Source: Flavobacterium odoriferum
GTDB taxonomy: Bacteria; Bacteroidota; Bacteroidia; Flavobacteriales; Flavobacteriaceae
Length of the DNA: 49,478 nucleotides
Reading direction: 5' to 3'
NCBI RefSeq assembly: GCF_025499515.1
Contig: NZ_JAMKFA010000021.1
Location: 1 to 49,478 of the forward strand
Shown: positions 8,641 to 18,400 of the stretch, piece after piece
How the letters are laid out: the number at the start of each line of letters is the position of its first letter
How positions within the stretch are numbered: position 1 is the first letter of the stretch
Program-made: the position numbers and the translations under genes
Notes under the pieces: generated by a model
Told to the model about the DNA's origin: nothing
Seen by the model: only the letters and a program-made list of their open reading frames with translations
The model's database searches: none

Positions 8641-8767
8641 AGCGGTTTGCATTAATGGCTGGGCTTGCGGAAAATCCTCAATGGCACAGTTGTTTAATTT
8701 AAAGTTTTTTCTATATTTGTAAAGGTTTGGTGCTTTGGTTCGCCATTAATTCAAGCCTCAGAACGTT
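8638..8767 (+). repeat. attC-like site s10 (class B)
   Basis: Class B has four copies (s10, s20, s23, s29), all directly after gene-less cassettes. The arms pair as GTTTGCATTAATGGC against GCCATTAATTCAAGCC. It contains a consensus promoter, listed separately. Confidence 0.87.
8690..8719 (+). promoter_or_regulatory. Bacteroidetes promoter inside site s10
   Basis: TTG at 8690-8692 and TATATTTG at 8712-8719 are 19 bases apart. It points to the DUF4274 gene at 8808. Confidence 0.75.
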
Positions 8768-8807
8768 GTATGCTATTATATTTGAAAACCGCAGAAAAAC
8801 GAACAAA

Positions 8808-9368
8808 ATGATAATATTACCATATAAGGAAAAATTTATTCGAGAAAATTTCATTGAATTTTCATTCGATAGCGATGACGAAAATTATTTACCTGACTTT
8901 AAACTTTTTGAAAAGCTAAATTCTACAGACCAATATTATCTTGCTGAAAACTATAATTGGGATGATGGAGTTGAAATTCTGAAATGGATAATTGAAAGTA
9001 AAAAGTGTGATAAAGGAACTGCTTCTCTGATTTTTTGGACATCCGAACCTGATTATTACTTTGAAAAATCCGAGAGTGAAATTTCGGATTACGAAAAAGA
9101 CACTTTTTTGTTGCTTAAACGAATTGTAGAAAAATTTAACAATAACGACTTTAAAAAGTCAAACTTAAAATATAATCCAACTGATAGAGAAAAGCGAATA
9201 GATTGGAGTAAACAAAATGCTGAATGGAAAATCCCAGAAGAATTAAAAAAACCAACAAAAGGGTTTTCTATAATTAGTTTAGGAATTATACAACATAAAA
9301 TTTGGCAATGGCAACGAAGCAAAAAAGAAGCCAAACGTGCTAAAAAAAGAATGAACCGAAAAAAATAA
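8808..9368 (+). CDS. DUF4274 domain protein (cassette c10)
   Basis: A 186-residue cytoplasmic protein. AENYNWDDGVEILKWIIESK followed by KCDKGTASLIFW (about residues 45-80) matches the DUF4274 signature, a family often seen in immunity-type and polymorphic-toxin neighbourhoods; its biochemical role is not known. The Lys/Arg-rich tail (KRAKKRMNRKK) could bind nucleic acid or be disordered. A longer frame from 8727 only reads through the site, so ATG 8808 is chosen. The cassette ends pair perfectly over 10 bases. Confidence 0.8.
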   Translation: MIILPYKEKFIRENFIEFSFDSDDENYLPDFKLFEKLNSTDQYYLAENYNWDDGVEILKWIIESKKCDKGTASLIFWTSEPDYYFEKSESEISDYEKDTFLLLKRIVEKFNNNDFKKSNLKYNPTDREKRIDWSKQNAEWKIPEELKKPTKGFSIISLGIIQHKIWQWQRSKKEAKRAKKRMNRKK

Positions 9369-9375
9369 CAGCATA

Positions 9376-9500
9376 CAACAGCAGTTTGGCAAAATGGCGG
9401 GTTCAGTGCTAAATTGAACATTTGGTTTTCAAATAAACATTAGTGCTAAATTGAAAGTAAGTGCTTCTAAAACCGCCACTTCGCCAAGCTGCAAAACGTT
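9376..9500 (+). repeat. attC-like site s11 (class E)
   Basis: The arms pair as GCAGTTTGGCAAAATGGCGG against CCGCCACTTCGCCAAGCTGC. AGCATACAAC before it pairs perfectly with GTTGTATGCT at 8765. The centre holds a duplicated GTGCTAAATTGAA word and no clear -7 box. Confidence 0.85.
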
Positions 9501-9522
9501 AGCAGAAATTTAAACAAAAAAA

Positions 9523-9939
9523 ATGAAACATATGAAAAAATTTATTTGGTTATCTTTAACTTTAATGACAACTCTTAGTTATGCACAAAATGTGGAAATA
9601 AAAAAAAATTCTATATTAGTTGATAATACTGAAACATTAAAATTTGAAAAAATTAATTATTCAGAATATTCAATAATTGATAAATTAGGAAACGAAATAA
9701 TTAATCTTCAATTTAAAGACAATGGAACTTCTTTTGAAAGTGATGACTATATGACTATTTATTTTGTTAATTCAAAAAAAATTATCGATAGCTCAAACAC
9801 AGGTAGAATTGCAGGTTTTGGGGTAAAAAATATGATAAAAAATTTCATAACTTGGCTTCTTAAAGAAAAAGTATTAGATTCCAATGGAGAAATAAATGAA
9901 GATAAAATTAATGATTTTAAATTAAAGTACGGTAAATAA
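9523..9939 (+). CDS. Small secreted protein (cassette c11)
   Basis: A 138-residue protein with a signal peptide ending SYAQ; ATG 9532 is an equally good start and gives the more usual MKKF beginning. The mature protein has no motif I recognise. It is the last gene before the island and its cassette ends pair (GTTAGCAGAA / TTCTGCTAAC), so the cassette itself is intact. Confidence 0.8.
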   Translation: MKHMKKFIWLSLTLMTTLSYAQNVEIKKNSILVDNTETLKFEKINYSEYSIIDKLGNEIINLQFKDNGTSFESDDYMTIYFVNSKKIIDSSNTGRIAGFGVKNMIKNFITWLLKEKVLDSNGEINEDKINDFKLKYGK

Positions 9940-9950
9940 AAACTTCTGCT

Positions 9951-9990
9951 AACAGCGGTTTAGCTCCATTACGCCTGTAAAGCACCATAT
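9951..9990 (+). repeat. Truncated attC-like site s12 at the island edge
   Basis: The site begins normally (AACAGCGGTTTAGCTCCATTACG) after TTCTGCTAAC, but no matching 3' arm or GTT core follows before the island begins. The right island edge does not hold the missing half either. The end coordinate is approximate. Confidence 0.6.
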
Positions 9991-10023
9991 TTATTGATAT
10001 TTTTAGTTTTCAAACATCCATTA

Positions 10024-10047
10024 GTACAACATAAGTACAACAAATCA
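10024..10047 (+). repeat. Left island boundary repeat (putative att)
   Basis: GTACAACA, a 3-base gap, then GTACAACAAATCA. A closely related 25-base copy in the same orientation is at 34935-34959. The two flank the integrase-carrying island and are candidates for attL/attR or integrase arm sites. Confidence 0.55.
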
Positions 10048-10536
10048 GAACTTTTTTACATGCTTGTAAATACCTCTTTTTTTAAGTTGTGCTTTGCGAT
10101 TCATTTTTTGAAATTCTGCTAATCGTCCACAATAATATTCGTCTGTTGCTTTTGCAAATCCATTGATCAAAAGCAAATCATTCAAGCACTCCCCTCCTGG
10201 CAAGATTACATATCCTAATTGTCGGTTCCAATAATCGTAAAAGTTATCCTGTTCTGTAATTATCGTTACAACCGTTTTAGGCGGTGCTACTTCCAAAACA
10301 TAATGCAAGGCTTCTAATCCTAATTGGATTAAAAATTGGGCTGCTAAACGTGTTTTCAGTTCGTCCTCTTTCATCTTTCTATTGTACTTTACTTCTGGTG
10401 CATCTAAACCATATAGTCGTATCTCTTTTCGCAAACGAGTGAAAAGATTGCTAATGATTATGCTGTCCCCATCTTTGACTTCATCTATTTGCCAATGGGT
10501 TTCCACTAAATAGGGTGCTTTTGCGTTGTATTGCAT
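10045..10536 (-). CDS. Thermonuclease (SNase-like) family protein
   Basis: A 163-residue protein with the staphylococcal nuclease fold: DEVKDGDSI followed by RLYGLDAPEV, which carry Asp and Arg residues of the active centre, then the YWNRQLGYVILPGG strand and KKRGIYKH near the end. The family cuts DNA and RNA with Ca2+. There is no signal peptide. Its stop codon overlaps the left boundary repeat. A TATCTTTG box on the minus strand (10567-10574) could serve as its promoter. Confidence 0.85.
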   Translation of the reverse strand: MQYNAKAPYLVETHWQIDEVKDGDSIIISNLFTRLRKEIRLYGLDAPEVKYNRKMKEDELKTRLAAQFLIQLGLEALHYVLEVAPPKTVVTIITEQDNFYDYWNRQLGYVILPGGECLNDLLLINGFAKATDEYYCGRLAEFQKMNRKAQLKKRGIYKHVKKF

Positions 10537-10633
10537 TGATTTTCAGTATTTTAAGTTATTGTAAATCAAAGATAATGAATGATATTTGAGTATAAAATTT
10601 CACTTAAATATTAACTTCTAAAATCTTTACAAA

Positions 10634-11437
10634 ATGGCTAGACAGAAAGGCGTTTTAAAGTATGTGGGGACTCTTGGAGATGTTCGCCACTTTAAAATTA
10701 AAGGACAAGAAGGGTACTTTGCCGGAATGGTAGGTGGACCTTCAGGGGAGCAAGTTTTATCAGCTCCAGAATTTGAAAGAACTCGTGAGAACATGAACGA
10801 GTTTGGTGCTTGTGCTAAAGCAGGAAAATCGGTTAGAACTGGTTTATCACAAATCGTGAAGCAAATGTCTGATACGCAAGTAGCAGGACGTTTAACAGCT
10901 ATCATGAAAAAAATCAATTTGGAAGACCAAACCGAAGCCAGAGGGTATCGCAAAATTGAGATTACTACTCAAAGAAATTACTTGGTAGGTTTTGAGTTTG
11001 ACAAAAACACTTCCTTAAATGGTATTTTCAATGCTCCTTACAGTGTTACGCATGACCCAGCAAGAAACACTGCTGATTTTGTAATTCCTGCGTTTAATCC
11101 AGCGAATTTGATTAATGCTCCTGCAGGTGCTACTCACTTTAGATTGATTCACACGCTTTCTGTAGTGAGTGACTTTGCTTACAATGCTGTAACGAATAGT
11201 TATGATCCTATTGACACAGCACAGAATGAAGTGAGTGATGTTCAATTCAGCACTTTCTTGGATTTGTATGCTCCTGCAACTGCAACTACCATTACAGCAA
11301 CTTTGCCAAATGGTATTACGCCATCAACTGATGTTACCGTTCTTCAAGGTATTGGAATTGAGTTCTACCAAAAAGTAGGTTCAAACTATTACTTATTTGC
11401 AACAGGTAACTGCTTGAAAATTGAGGACGCATTTTAA
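10634..11437 (+). CDS. Conserved hypothetical protein, first of a small island module
   Basis: I cannot assign this 267-residue protein. The N-terminal part is basic and Gly-rich (MARQKGVLKYVGTLGD), followed by a helical stretch (RTGLSQIVKQMSDTQVAGRL) and a long Ala/Thr/Asn/Pro-rich beta region. There is no signal peptide. Its codon use is less AT-rich than the neighbouring cassettes. A strong terminator follows at 11453-11485. It sits ahead of the DUF5675 and holin-like genes, so a structural or envelope role is a guess. Confidence 0.75.
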   Translation: MARQKGVLKYVGTLGDVRHFKIKGQEGYFAGMVGGPSGEQVLSAPEFERTRENMNEFGACAKAGKSVRTGLSQIVKQMSDTQVAGRLTAIMKKINLEDQTEARGYRKIEITTQRNYLVGFEFDKNTSLNGIFNAPYSVTHDPARNTADFVIPAFNPANLINAPAGATHFRLIHTLSVVSDFAYNAVTNSYDPIDTAQNEVSDVQFSTFLDLYAPATATTITATLPNGITPSTDVTVLQGIGIEFYQKVGSNYYLFATGNCLKIEDAF

Positions 11438-11452
11438 GAATCCTACTTACAA

Positions 11453-11485
11453 ATCCCTCAGCAACTCTGGGGGATTTTTTGTTTT
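11453..11485 (+). terminator. Rho-independent terminator
   Basis: ATCCCTCAG, a 5-base loop, CTGGGGGAT, then a run of T. It closes the transcript of the preceding gene. Confidence 0.85.
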
Positions 11486-11505
11486 AACTTACTAATTCAA
11501 TTCCC

Positions 11506-11958
11506 ATGGAAACAAAAATCATTCGCGTAGCACAGGGCAAACAAAGTACATTAAGCCAATTATATATCAACGGAGTTTTTCAATGTTATTTACTTGAGGA
11601 TAAAATACGAACAGAAAAAATCAAGGAACAAACTGCCATACCTACTGGAACCTATTCGTTACAGCTTAATACTTGGGGTGCAAAAAATGTCAACTACAAA
11701 AAAGCATTTGGAAAAGTTCATGAAGGTATGATTGAAATTACAGGTTTACCAAATTTCAGTTATGTGTATATCCATACAGGAAATACGATTGAAGATACTG
11801 CAGGATGTCCGCTTTGTGGATTTGGGTTCCAACTTATCCAGGGCGATTACCGAGTTACGCAAAGTGTTATGGCTTACCAAATGATTTATCCTAAGTTAGT
11901 TGCATTAGCAAAGAACAAAGCAAACAAGATTAGTATCGAAAACAATTTCCAATTTTAA
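11506..11958 (+). CDS. DUF5675 family protein (L,D-transpeptidase-like)
   Basis: A 150-residue protein matching DUF5675. It starts with a short beta domain (TLSQLYINGVFQCYLLED), continues AIPTGTYSL, and ends in VYIHTGNTIEDTAGCPLCG. The His and Cys of IHTGN..TAGC resemble the H...GC catalytic pair of YkuD-type L,D-transpeptidases, so peptidoglycan cross-linking or cleavage is a reasonable inference. No signal peptide is visible; export might depend on the holin-like proteins that follow. Confidence 0.8.
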   Translation: METKIIRVAQGKQSTLSQLYINGVFQCYLLEDKIRTEKIKEQTAIPTGTYSLQLNTWGAKNVNYKKAFGKVHEGMIEITGLPNFSYVYIHTGNTIEDTAGCPLCGFGFQLIQGDYRVTQSVMAYQMIYPKLVALAKNKANKISIENNFQF

Positions 11959-11970
11959 ACTTGTTATGCC

Positions 11971-12249
11971 ATGGAACAAGCTCCACAATTAATGGTACTT
12001 TTTGGAAGTTTAATAAGCTTATTATTATCGGTTGTAGCCTATTTTATCAAACAATTGCACACAGATTTCAAAAGAATGGAAAAAGACCTTGTTGAAGTAA
12101 AAACCATGGCATTATTAATTAAAACCGAGTTTAAAAGTAGTAGTGATTTACTGAACCAAAAAGTAGATTATTTAGAACACCGAGTACAAAAATTAGAAAT
12201 GCTTTGCATTCACGAACACCAAAGCGAAACAATTAAAAAAAATAAGTGA
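11971..12249 (+). CDS. Small membrane protein, holin-accessory-like
   Basis: A 92-residue protein with one N-terminal membrane helix (about residues 8-26) followed by a long amphipathic coiled coil. The layout is like XhlA/haemolysin-type phage proteins that help endolysins reach the wall; this is an analogy of architecture, not a sequence match. It is 12 bases after the DUF5675 gene. Confidence 0.7.
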   Translation: MEQAPQLMVLFGSLISLLLSVVAYFIKQLHTDFKRMEKDLVEVKTMALLIKTEFKSSSDLLNQKVDYLEHRVQKLEMLCIHEHQSETIKKNK

Positions 12250-12278
12250 GTAATTATCCATCTTTAAAAATCACGAAC

Positions 12279-12536
12279 ATGAAAAGTAATGAAATGAATA
12301 TCGTTCAAAGAGTAAAAGCTCCAACACCAAAGTTTTTCAAAGTATTGAGAACAATTGGTTTAGCCTTGGCAACCGTTGGAGGAACTATCATCGCTTCACC
12401 AATTGCATTGCCGGCTGGATTAGTTGCAGCTGCAGGTTATTTGGTTTTGGGCGGTGGTGTATTGTCGGCAGTATCGCAAACTGCTGTACAAGATGACGAC
12501 GAACCGAGAGTTCCACAGGAAGACAGGGTTCAATAA
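12279..12536 (+). CDS. Small hydrophobic membrane protein
   Basis: An 85-residue protein (MKSNEMNIVQRVKAPTPKFF) with a Gly/Ala-rich hydrophobic core of two helices and an acidic tail. I chose ATG 12279; a GTG at 12246 overlapping the previous stop would add 11 residues. Glycine-zipper-like, it might insert in membranes as a holin or a bacteriocin-like peptide. The function is unproven. Confidence 0.7.
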   Translation: MKSNEMNIVQRVKAPTPKFFKVLRTIGLALATVGGTIIASPIALPAGLVAAAGYLVLGGGVLSAVSQTAVQDDDEPRVPQEDRVQ

Positions 12537-12563
12537 ACCTAAATTTGCTTAAAAATTGCAATC

Positions 12564-12595
12564 AAAAGCTCCTATTTCAGGGGCTTTTTTTGGTT
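12564..12595 (+). terminator. Rho-independent terminator
   Basis: AAAAGCTCC, a 7-base loop, GGGGCTTTTTTT. It ends the DUF5675/holin-like operon. Confidence 0.85.
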
Positions 12596-12739
12596 TTATA
12601 CCCAATTGCATCGCTTTTTCCAATTTTATTTAATTGGTGCGTTTATATTGCGGTTATGTATTGTTTTGCTTCGGGATAGGGATTATTTTTGGAAATTTGA
12701 TGAAATGGAAAAACCTAGCCCATCGGGGCCAGGTTTGTG

Positions 12740-13162
12740 TTATTTGTTTCTGTAACGGAGTAAGATGGCGTTACGAATTTCGTTGATTAAGTGGATGTTT
12801 TTTGCGTGGTGAGCTTCTTGTTCTTGCAGCAGCTTGAGCGCTTGGATGTTTTTATGGTGCAGCTCGTGTTCACGCATTAATCGGGTGGCTTTTGGATTGA
12901 ACTCTTTTTTGAATTCATAGAGAGATAAGAACGGAATAACCGAACCACGAAGAAAAGGCATCCAGAATTTGGATTTCCATAGGCTCATGGCTATCCAAAA
13001 AATGTCTTCTTTTTGAGCTTCGGTTTGAAATACAAGTACAAAGCTGTTTGTAAAAGGTTCATTGCTAGGTTTTCCGCTATTTAGTCCTTTTGATAATACG
13101 AAAAAATGCGGTTTGGCATAGTGCGCCCCAGGTTGGTGGGTTTTGATAAAAATTGTGTCCAT
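12740..13162 (-). CDS. DUF6943 family protein
   Basis: A 140-residue protein starting MDTIFIKTHQPGAH. An upstream frame extension (to 13258) is unlikely because the conserved-looking part begins here. The core KPHFFVLSKGLNSGKPS and NSFVLVFQTEAQKEDIFWIA resembles DUF6943 proteins carried on Bacteroidetes mobile elements, followed by a His-rich helical tail (HELHHKNIQALKLLQEQEAH). The function is unknown. Confidence 0.65.
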   Translation of the reverse strand: MDTIFIKTHQPGAHYAKPHFFVLSKGLNSGKPSNEPFTNSFVLVFQTEAQKEDIFWIAMSLWKSKFWMPFLRGSVIPFLSLYEFKKEFNPKATRLMREHELHHKNIQALKLLQEQEAHHAKNIHLINEIRNAILLRYRNK

Positions 13163-13580
13163 AATACAAGGATTTAACAGGTTAACTTCCTTCGTCTTTC
13201 CTTCGTGATTGCCCGAAATGTGATTGAAAACCGAGATGCCCCACACACATTTTTGCAAAAGAAAAAAGGAAAAAAAAGAAAGCCGTCTTGCCTTGTGGAG
13301 GGTTTCAAAAAAGCAAGTTTTACGGGTAAAATACTACCCATATGCGTCTGTGGAAACGCTAAGTGGATGTTGTGGTTTTGAAAATGTATGGGTGGAGATT
13401 TTATCCGGAACCGAAGGCTTGAACTTGCTTTTTTGAATACCCGGAACAAACCTTTGGCTTCTTTTTAATCCTTTTTTTTGTAAAAATGTTTACCTCAAAT
13501 GTTCTTAAGAAATGGTGATTTAGGGGTGTTAAATCGGGACTGTTAAACAAGGGTGTGGTTTTCTTTTTTTTACTGGAGGA

Positions 13581-13602
13581 CCTCGACTACGCTCGGTTTG
13601 AC
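13581..13602. repeat. Short palindromic repeat, island family (copy 1)
   Basis: Member of the CTCGACT.CGCTCGG..TGAC family seen eight times in the island, here in non-coding DNA. Confidence 0.7.
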
Positions 13603-13815
13603 AATGTTTCTTTGTGAAGATGAGAAAAAAGAAAAACACACTCTTGTAGTATTTTGATTTTTGAGGATGCTTTGAAAGTGTTCAGTATTCAGTTTTTAGT
13701 GTTCAGTGGTGTGCGTGAACTGGAAATGGGAAGCATCTTCAAAAAACAATGAAAATTACGTTAGCGGTAGCGTTCCTATTATTCTTCGGGTGGGTGCGGC
13801 TGGGAGCGGATATTT

Positions 13816-13888
13816 TACATAATAACCCTTATAACTTTCAGGGGGACTGCGTGGGGTGTTGGGAATGAATTATAAGGTTTATTATGTA
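13816..13888. repeat. Long imperfect inverted repeat
   Basis: ACATAATAACCCTTATAAC (left arm) faces ATTATAAGGTTTATTATGT (right arm), about 17 of 19 positions paired, around a G-rich loop of about 33 bases. It could be an RNA hairpin or a DNA processing or partition site. No T-run follows, so it is not a simple terminator. Confidence 0.6.
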
Positions 13889-13980
13889 ATAATAGCTTGG
13901 GAGTGGTTTTTGTGTGTTTTTAGCGTTTGTTTTTGTATTGGGTGTAAGTGGATAAAAAAAGGCGGACTGTGCGCGAGGGC

Positions 13981-14002
13981 CCTTCGACAAGCTCAGGATG
14001 AC
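13981..14002. repeat. Short palindromic repeat, island family (copy 2)
   Basis: CCTTCGACAAGCTCAGGATG followed by AC; the same family as the copies at 13581, 23168, 27996 and elsewhere. Confidence 0.7.
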
Positions 14003-14118
14003 GGTTAACGGAATTGTGCTTTTTAGTTGAAAACAGGGAGCCTTTTTTTATTGACTTACTTTGGGGAAAACAAGTGCTAAAAACACACAAAATACCACTA
14101 GTGCGGTGGGGAGCGTTT

Positions 14119-14155
14119 GACTGGGTGGGCGCAAATAACTTAGCGAAGCGTTCCT
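14119..14155. repeat. Direct repeat left of the metal-efflux operon
   Basis: About 31 of 37 bases agree with a copy in the same orientation at 20995-21031 (shared GACTGGGTGGG at one end and AGCGAAGCGTTCCT at the other). The pair encloses the efflux operon. Confidence 0.6.
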
Positions 14156-14211
14156 GTTTTTATTGATGTATTTCTTTTTTTAAAATTTCAATTTACCAAT
14201 ATGATTCAAAT

Positions 14212-14252
14212 AAAAAACACCCATTAAATCCTTTCGAAATAATGGGTGCTTT
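14212..14252 (-). terminator. Rho-independent terminator of the efflux operon
   Basis: On the minus strand AAAGCACCCATTA, a loop, TAATGGGTGTTTTTT. It lies just downstream of the TolC-like gene. Confidence 0.85.
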
Positions 14253-14267
14253 ACTTGAATTAATAAC

Positions 14268-15446
14268 TTACAATTTGTGTTTTAATAGTGTGGCAATGAC
14301 ATCATAATATTCCTTTTCTATTTCTAAATAAGAATTTTGCGAGTCATTGTAATAATTTAATTCTACAAAATATTCTAAAACCGAAATTTGTCCAGCTGAT
14401 AAGGCTTTATCCAATAATTGTATTGGTTCCACCGATTTATTTATCTTTTCGTATTCAGTTAAAATACTTTTCAAACTTTCATAACGGTCATAAGTTTGTT
14501 TTATTTCATAATAGTATAAATTACTATGATCGTTTAAAGCACTTTCTGCAAAAGTCATTTTGGCTTTTTGAAGTTTTACGGTGTTTTTACTTTCCCAAAG
14601 CGGTAAAGCAACTCCAGTATGAATTCCGTTATAGGTTTGGCCTAAAATGCCTTGGTAATGATACCCAACTTCCATTTTCGGTAAGGCTAATGCTTTGCTT
14701 ACTTCAATTTGTTTTTGAGTAATTACTTTTTCTTGTTCTAACGTTTTTCTAATGTAATCTTGTGCTTCAACTTCTTTTACGAATGTTTCAAAGTCAGCAA
14801 TAACAGGAGTTTCAAAATACCCAACATCTGTTAAGCGTATTGCAATTCCTCCGTTTAGACTTGTAAGTTGTTCGTTGAGTTTTGCGATGGTAGAAGCATT
14901 GTCTTGAAACTGTTTTCTAATTTCTAACAATTGAATTTCTGCTTTATTTACATTCAAAATAGTGCCGTCACCTGTGGTCAATTTCTTCTTAAAATGTGCC
15001 AACCATTTTTCTGTTGCTTCTTTTCTTTTGGTTAAAGGAATTTGCAATTTATTTCGGTACACCAATTCAATACAAATCTTTTTGGCTTCTAAAAGTAACT
15101 CTTGGTTAGCCGCTTTCAATTGTAAATCGGCTTGAATACCTAATTGATTTGCTAGTTGGTTTTTCTTTCCATACACTGTTGGAAAATCAAAAGATTGCGT
15201 TACTATAATATCTGTTTGATTTCCTGCTTCGGCTGGACTTCCTTTTAAATAGTCATATTCAACCGTTGGATTGTATAACGAATTGCCCGTTTTGTATTGT
15301 ACTTTTTGAGCATTCCAATAGCTCGTATTGGCTTGTATGGTTTTGTTGTTTTTAGCAATTTCAGTTAAGATATTTTCAATATTAGATTGAGCATATCCCA
15401 AACCAAAAGACATCGTTACTAAAAATAGGATTATACTATTTTTCAT
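14268..15446 (-). CDS. TolC-family outer-membrane efflux protein
   Basis: A 392-residue protein with a signal peptide (residues 1-19, ending GYAQ). Two long helical repeats fit the outer-membrane-efflux fold: ILTEIAKNNKTIQANTSYWN near the start and KALSAGQISVLEYFVELNYY near the end. It should form the outer-membrane duct of the metal pump. It overlaps the RND gene by 11 bases, so the two are translationally coupled. It is slightly short for the family but complete. Confidence 0.9.
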   Translation of the reverse strand: MKNSIILFLVTMSFGLGYAQSNIENILTEIAKNNKTIQANTSYWNAQKVQYKTGNSLYNPTVEYDYLKGSPAEAGNQTDIIVTQSFDFPTVYGKKNQLANQLGIQADLQLKAANQELLLEAKKICIELVYRNKLQIPLTKRKEATEKWLAHFKKKLTTGDGTILNVNKAEIQLLEIRKQFQDNASTIAKLNEQLTSLNGGIAIRLTDVGYFETPVIADFETFVKEVEAQDYIRKTLEQEKVITQKQIEVSKALALPKMEVGYHYQGILGQTYNGIHTGVALPLWESKNTVKLQKAKMTFAESALNDHSNLYYYEIKQTYDRYESLKSILTEYEKINKSVEPIQLLDKALSAGQISVLEYFVELNYYNDSQNSYLEIEKEYYDVIATLLKHKL

Positions 15447-18400
15447 TTGTTTCTTTTTTTCGATTAGATAAATAATACACTACTGGAACAATAAAAATGT
15501 TCAATAAAGTAGAAGTCAATAAGCCTCCTAAAATAACTTTCGCCATTGGACTTTGAATTTCATTTCCAGGTAAATCACTTGCAATTGCTAACGGAATTAA
15601 AGCCAATCCTGCTGTAAGTGCGGTCATTAAAATGGGACTTAAACGGTCTTTTGAACCTTGAATTACGGTTTCATAAAGAGATAATCCTTCTTTTTCTAAC
15701 GTTTCATAATGGGATACTAATAGAATTCCATTTCGGGTGGCAACACCAAACAACGTAATGAATCCAATAATTGCTGGAATACTCAAAATGCCACTCGTAA
15801 AATAAATACTGAAAACACCGCCAATTAAGGCTAAAGGTAAATTCAACAAAATGATAGAAGCGGTTTTAACCTTTTTAAATTCTTGATATAGAATTAAGAA
15901 GATTACCAATAATGAAATAAGTGAAGTTAATACCAATGTTTTTGAGGCTTCCGCTTCGGCTTCAAATTGTCCGCCATATTCGATATGATATTCTTCAGGT
16001 AGTTTTACTTCTTCATTTATGATTTTCTGAATATCCGCTACTACACTTTTTTGGTCACGACCCGAAACATTGGCAGAAACCACCGTTTTACGTTGCACAT
16101 TTTCACGATTGATTGTATTTGGTCCTGAAGTGCTTACTACATCTGCAACGTAGTACAACGGTATTTTTTTTCCATCGTGTGTATCAATCATCGCGTTTTT
16201 AATGTTCTCGATTTTACCTTTATTAGCATCATCAAAACGAAGTATCAAGTCAAAGGTTTTATTACCTTCATAAATTTCAGATACTTTTTCACCTGCAAAA
16301 GCTACATCTACAAACTCATTAAACAGACCAATTGTAATTCCATATTGGTTTAACACATCACGTTTCGCTTTTATTTGAATTTGTGGGATTTCCACTTGTT
16401 GCTCCACACTCAAATCTACCAATCCTTCCACATTCTGAATTTTGGCTTTTATTTCATTGGAAAGCGTAAAAAGTTTATTCAAATCATTACCAAAAATTTT
16501 GATAGCAATATTCGCTCTAGTTCCTGATAACATATGATCAATACGGTGACCGATGGGTTGCCCAATAGTTATATTTGCACCTGTAATTCCTGATAATTTT
16601 TCACGAACATCAGCCATAAATTCATCACGACTTCTTTCTTCAAGAGTAAAAGGAGCGTCAATTTCTGCTGCGTTTACCCCTTGTGCGTGTTCATCTAATT
16701 CGGCTCTTCCTGTTCGTCGAGTGGTGATTTTAATTTCAGGTACAGAAAGCAATGCTTTTTCAACTTGAGTACCGATTTTATTACTTTCTTCTAATGAAAT
16801 TCCAGGCAAACTCACAGCGCTAATTACTAAGGAACCTTCATTAAATTCGGGAAGAAAACTTCTTCCCAATTGGCTCATTACTAATAAGGAAACCAAGAAT
16901 AATCCACCGGCAATAATCAGTACTGCTTTTTTCATTTCCATTACTTTGTTCAAAGCCTTAGCATATACATTTTGCAAACGTTCTACTAACCAACTTTCTT
17001 TGTGCTGTTTTAAAAGCATTTTATCGTTAGTCAGTAAGTAACTTGCTAATACTGGCGTAAGAGTAATTGAAACGATTAACGAAGCAAATAATGCCACTAT
17101 AAATGCAATTCCAAGCGGTGCTAATAATTTGCCTTCCATTCCTGATAAAAAGAACAGCGGTAAAAAGGCAACGATAATAATAAAAGTTGCATTAATAACT
17201 GAACTTCTAATTTCAAACGAACCATCAAAAATTACGGTTATTTTGTCTTTTTGTTCGGCTTTTGGTTTTAAGGCATTTTCTTTGAGTCGCTTGAACACGT
17301 TTTCTACATCAATAATGGCATCATCTACTAAATCACCAATAGCAATTGCCATACCTCCTAAACTCATAGTATTAATGGTAAAACCAAGCCATTTTAAAGT
17401 TAATATCGCAACAATTAATGAAATTGGAATTGCCAATAACGATATAAATGTAGCTCTCCAATTCATCAAGAATAAAAACAGAATGATGATTACAAAAGCA
17501 GTTCCTTCCAATAATGTTTTTTGAATATTACTAATAGAAGCATTGATAAAATCCGCCTGACGGAAGATTTTAGTATTAATTTGGACATCTTTTGGTAAGT
17601 TCTTTTGGATATCAGCAATCGAGGCATCAATTGTTTCAGTAAGTTCTAAAGTATTGGTTGAAGGTTGCTTCATAACTGTCATAATCACAGCAGGTTTTCC
17701 TTTCAAAGAACCATCACCAATTTTTAAAGTAGCTCCAATTTTTATTTCAGCAACATCTTCAATTTTTATCGTATTTCCGTTAACCGTTTTGATAACCGAT
17801 TTCCCAAGTTCATTTATATCAGAAGTTCTACCAATTCCTTTAACAATATATTCATTGTTGTATTCATTCATAAAACCACCTGAAGAATTACCATTGGCTT
17901 CTTGACTTGCCTTTAATAATTCATTAAGTGAAACGTTGTAATAATTCATCTTCTGGGGAGAAGCTAATATTTGATATTGCTTGAATTCTCCACCAATAAC
18001 AACCACTTGAGAAACGCCACCTGTTGCTAATAATCGTGGTCGAATTGTCCAATCGGCGATGGTTCTTAAATCAATTTGAGATGTTTTATCTGCTGTTACA
18101 CTGACCAACATAATTTCTCCCATGATAGAAGATTGTGGACCCATTGTAGGATTTCCAACACCTTGAGGTAATTTTTCAGCAACAGCAGTAATTTTCTCAT
18201 TTACAATTTGTCTTGCTTTGTAAATATCTGTGTCCCATTCAAATTCAACCCACACAATAGAGATTCCAGCTGAGGAAGACGAACGAACACGTCTTACATT
18301 AGTTGCACCATTTACGGAAGTTTCAATAGGAAATGTAACTAATTTTTCTACTTCTTCAGGAGCCATACCGTGAGCTTCTGTAAGGACTACAACCGTTGGA

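Larger units (their letters stand above)
13163..14211. other. Gene-free stretch with inverted and dispersed repeats
   Basis: I find no convincing gene in this kilobase. It holds two copies of the island's short palindromic repeat (13581-13602 and 13981-14002), a long inverted repeat (13816-13888), an AT-rich stretch with TTCAGT repeats near 13680-13710, and one half of a 37 bp direct repeat pair (14119-14155). Frames on both strands near 13200-13450 look non-coding. Confidence 0.6.

Noticed and set aside
12246..12278. GTG start overlapping the previous stop for the small hydrophobic protein
   Set aside because: Possible, but the basic APTPKFF-type beginning follows ATG 12279 closely, which is the more usual start in this organism; kept as an alternative.
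13224..13449. Overlapping frames on both strands near 13.3 kb
   Set aside because: No start context, no recognisable protein pattern, and they overlap the repeat-rich non-coding stretch.
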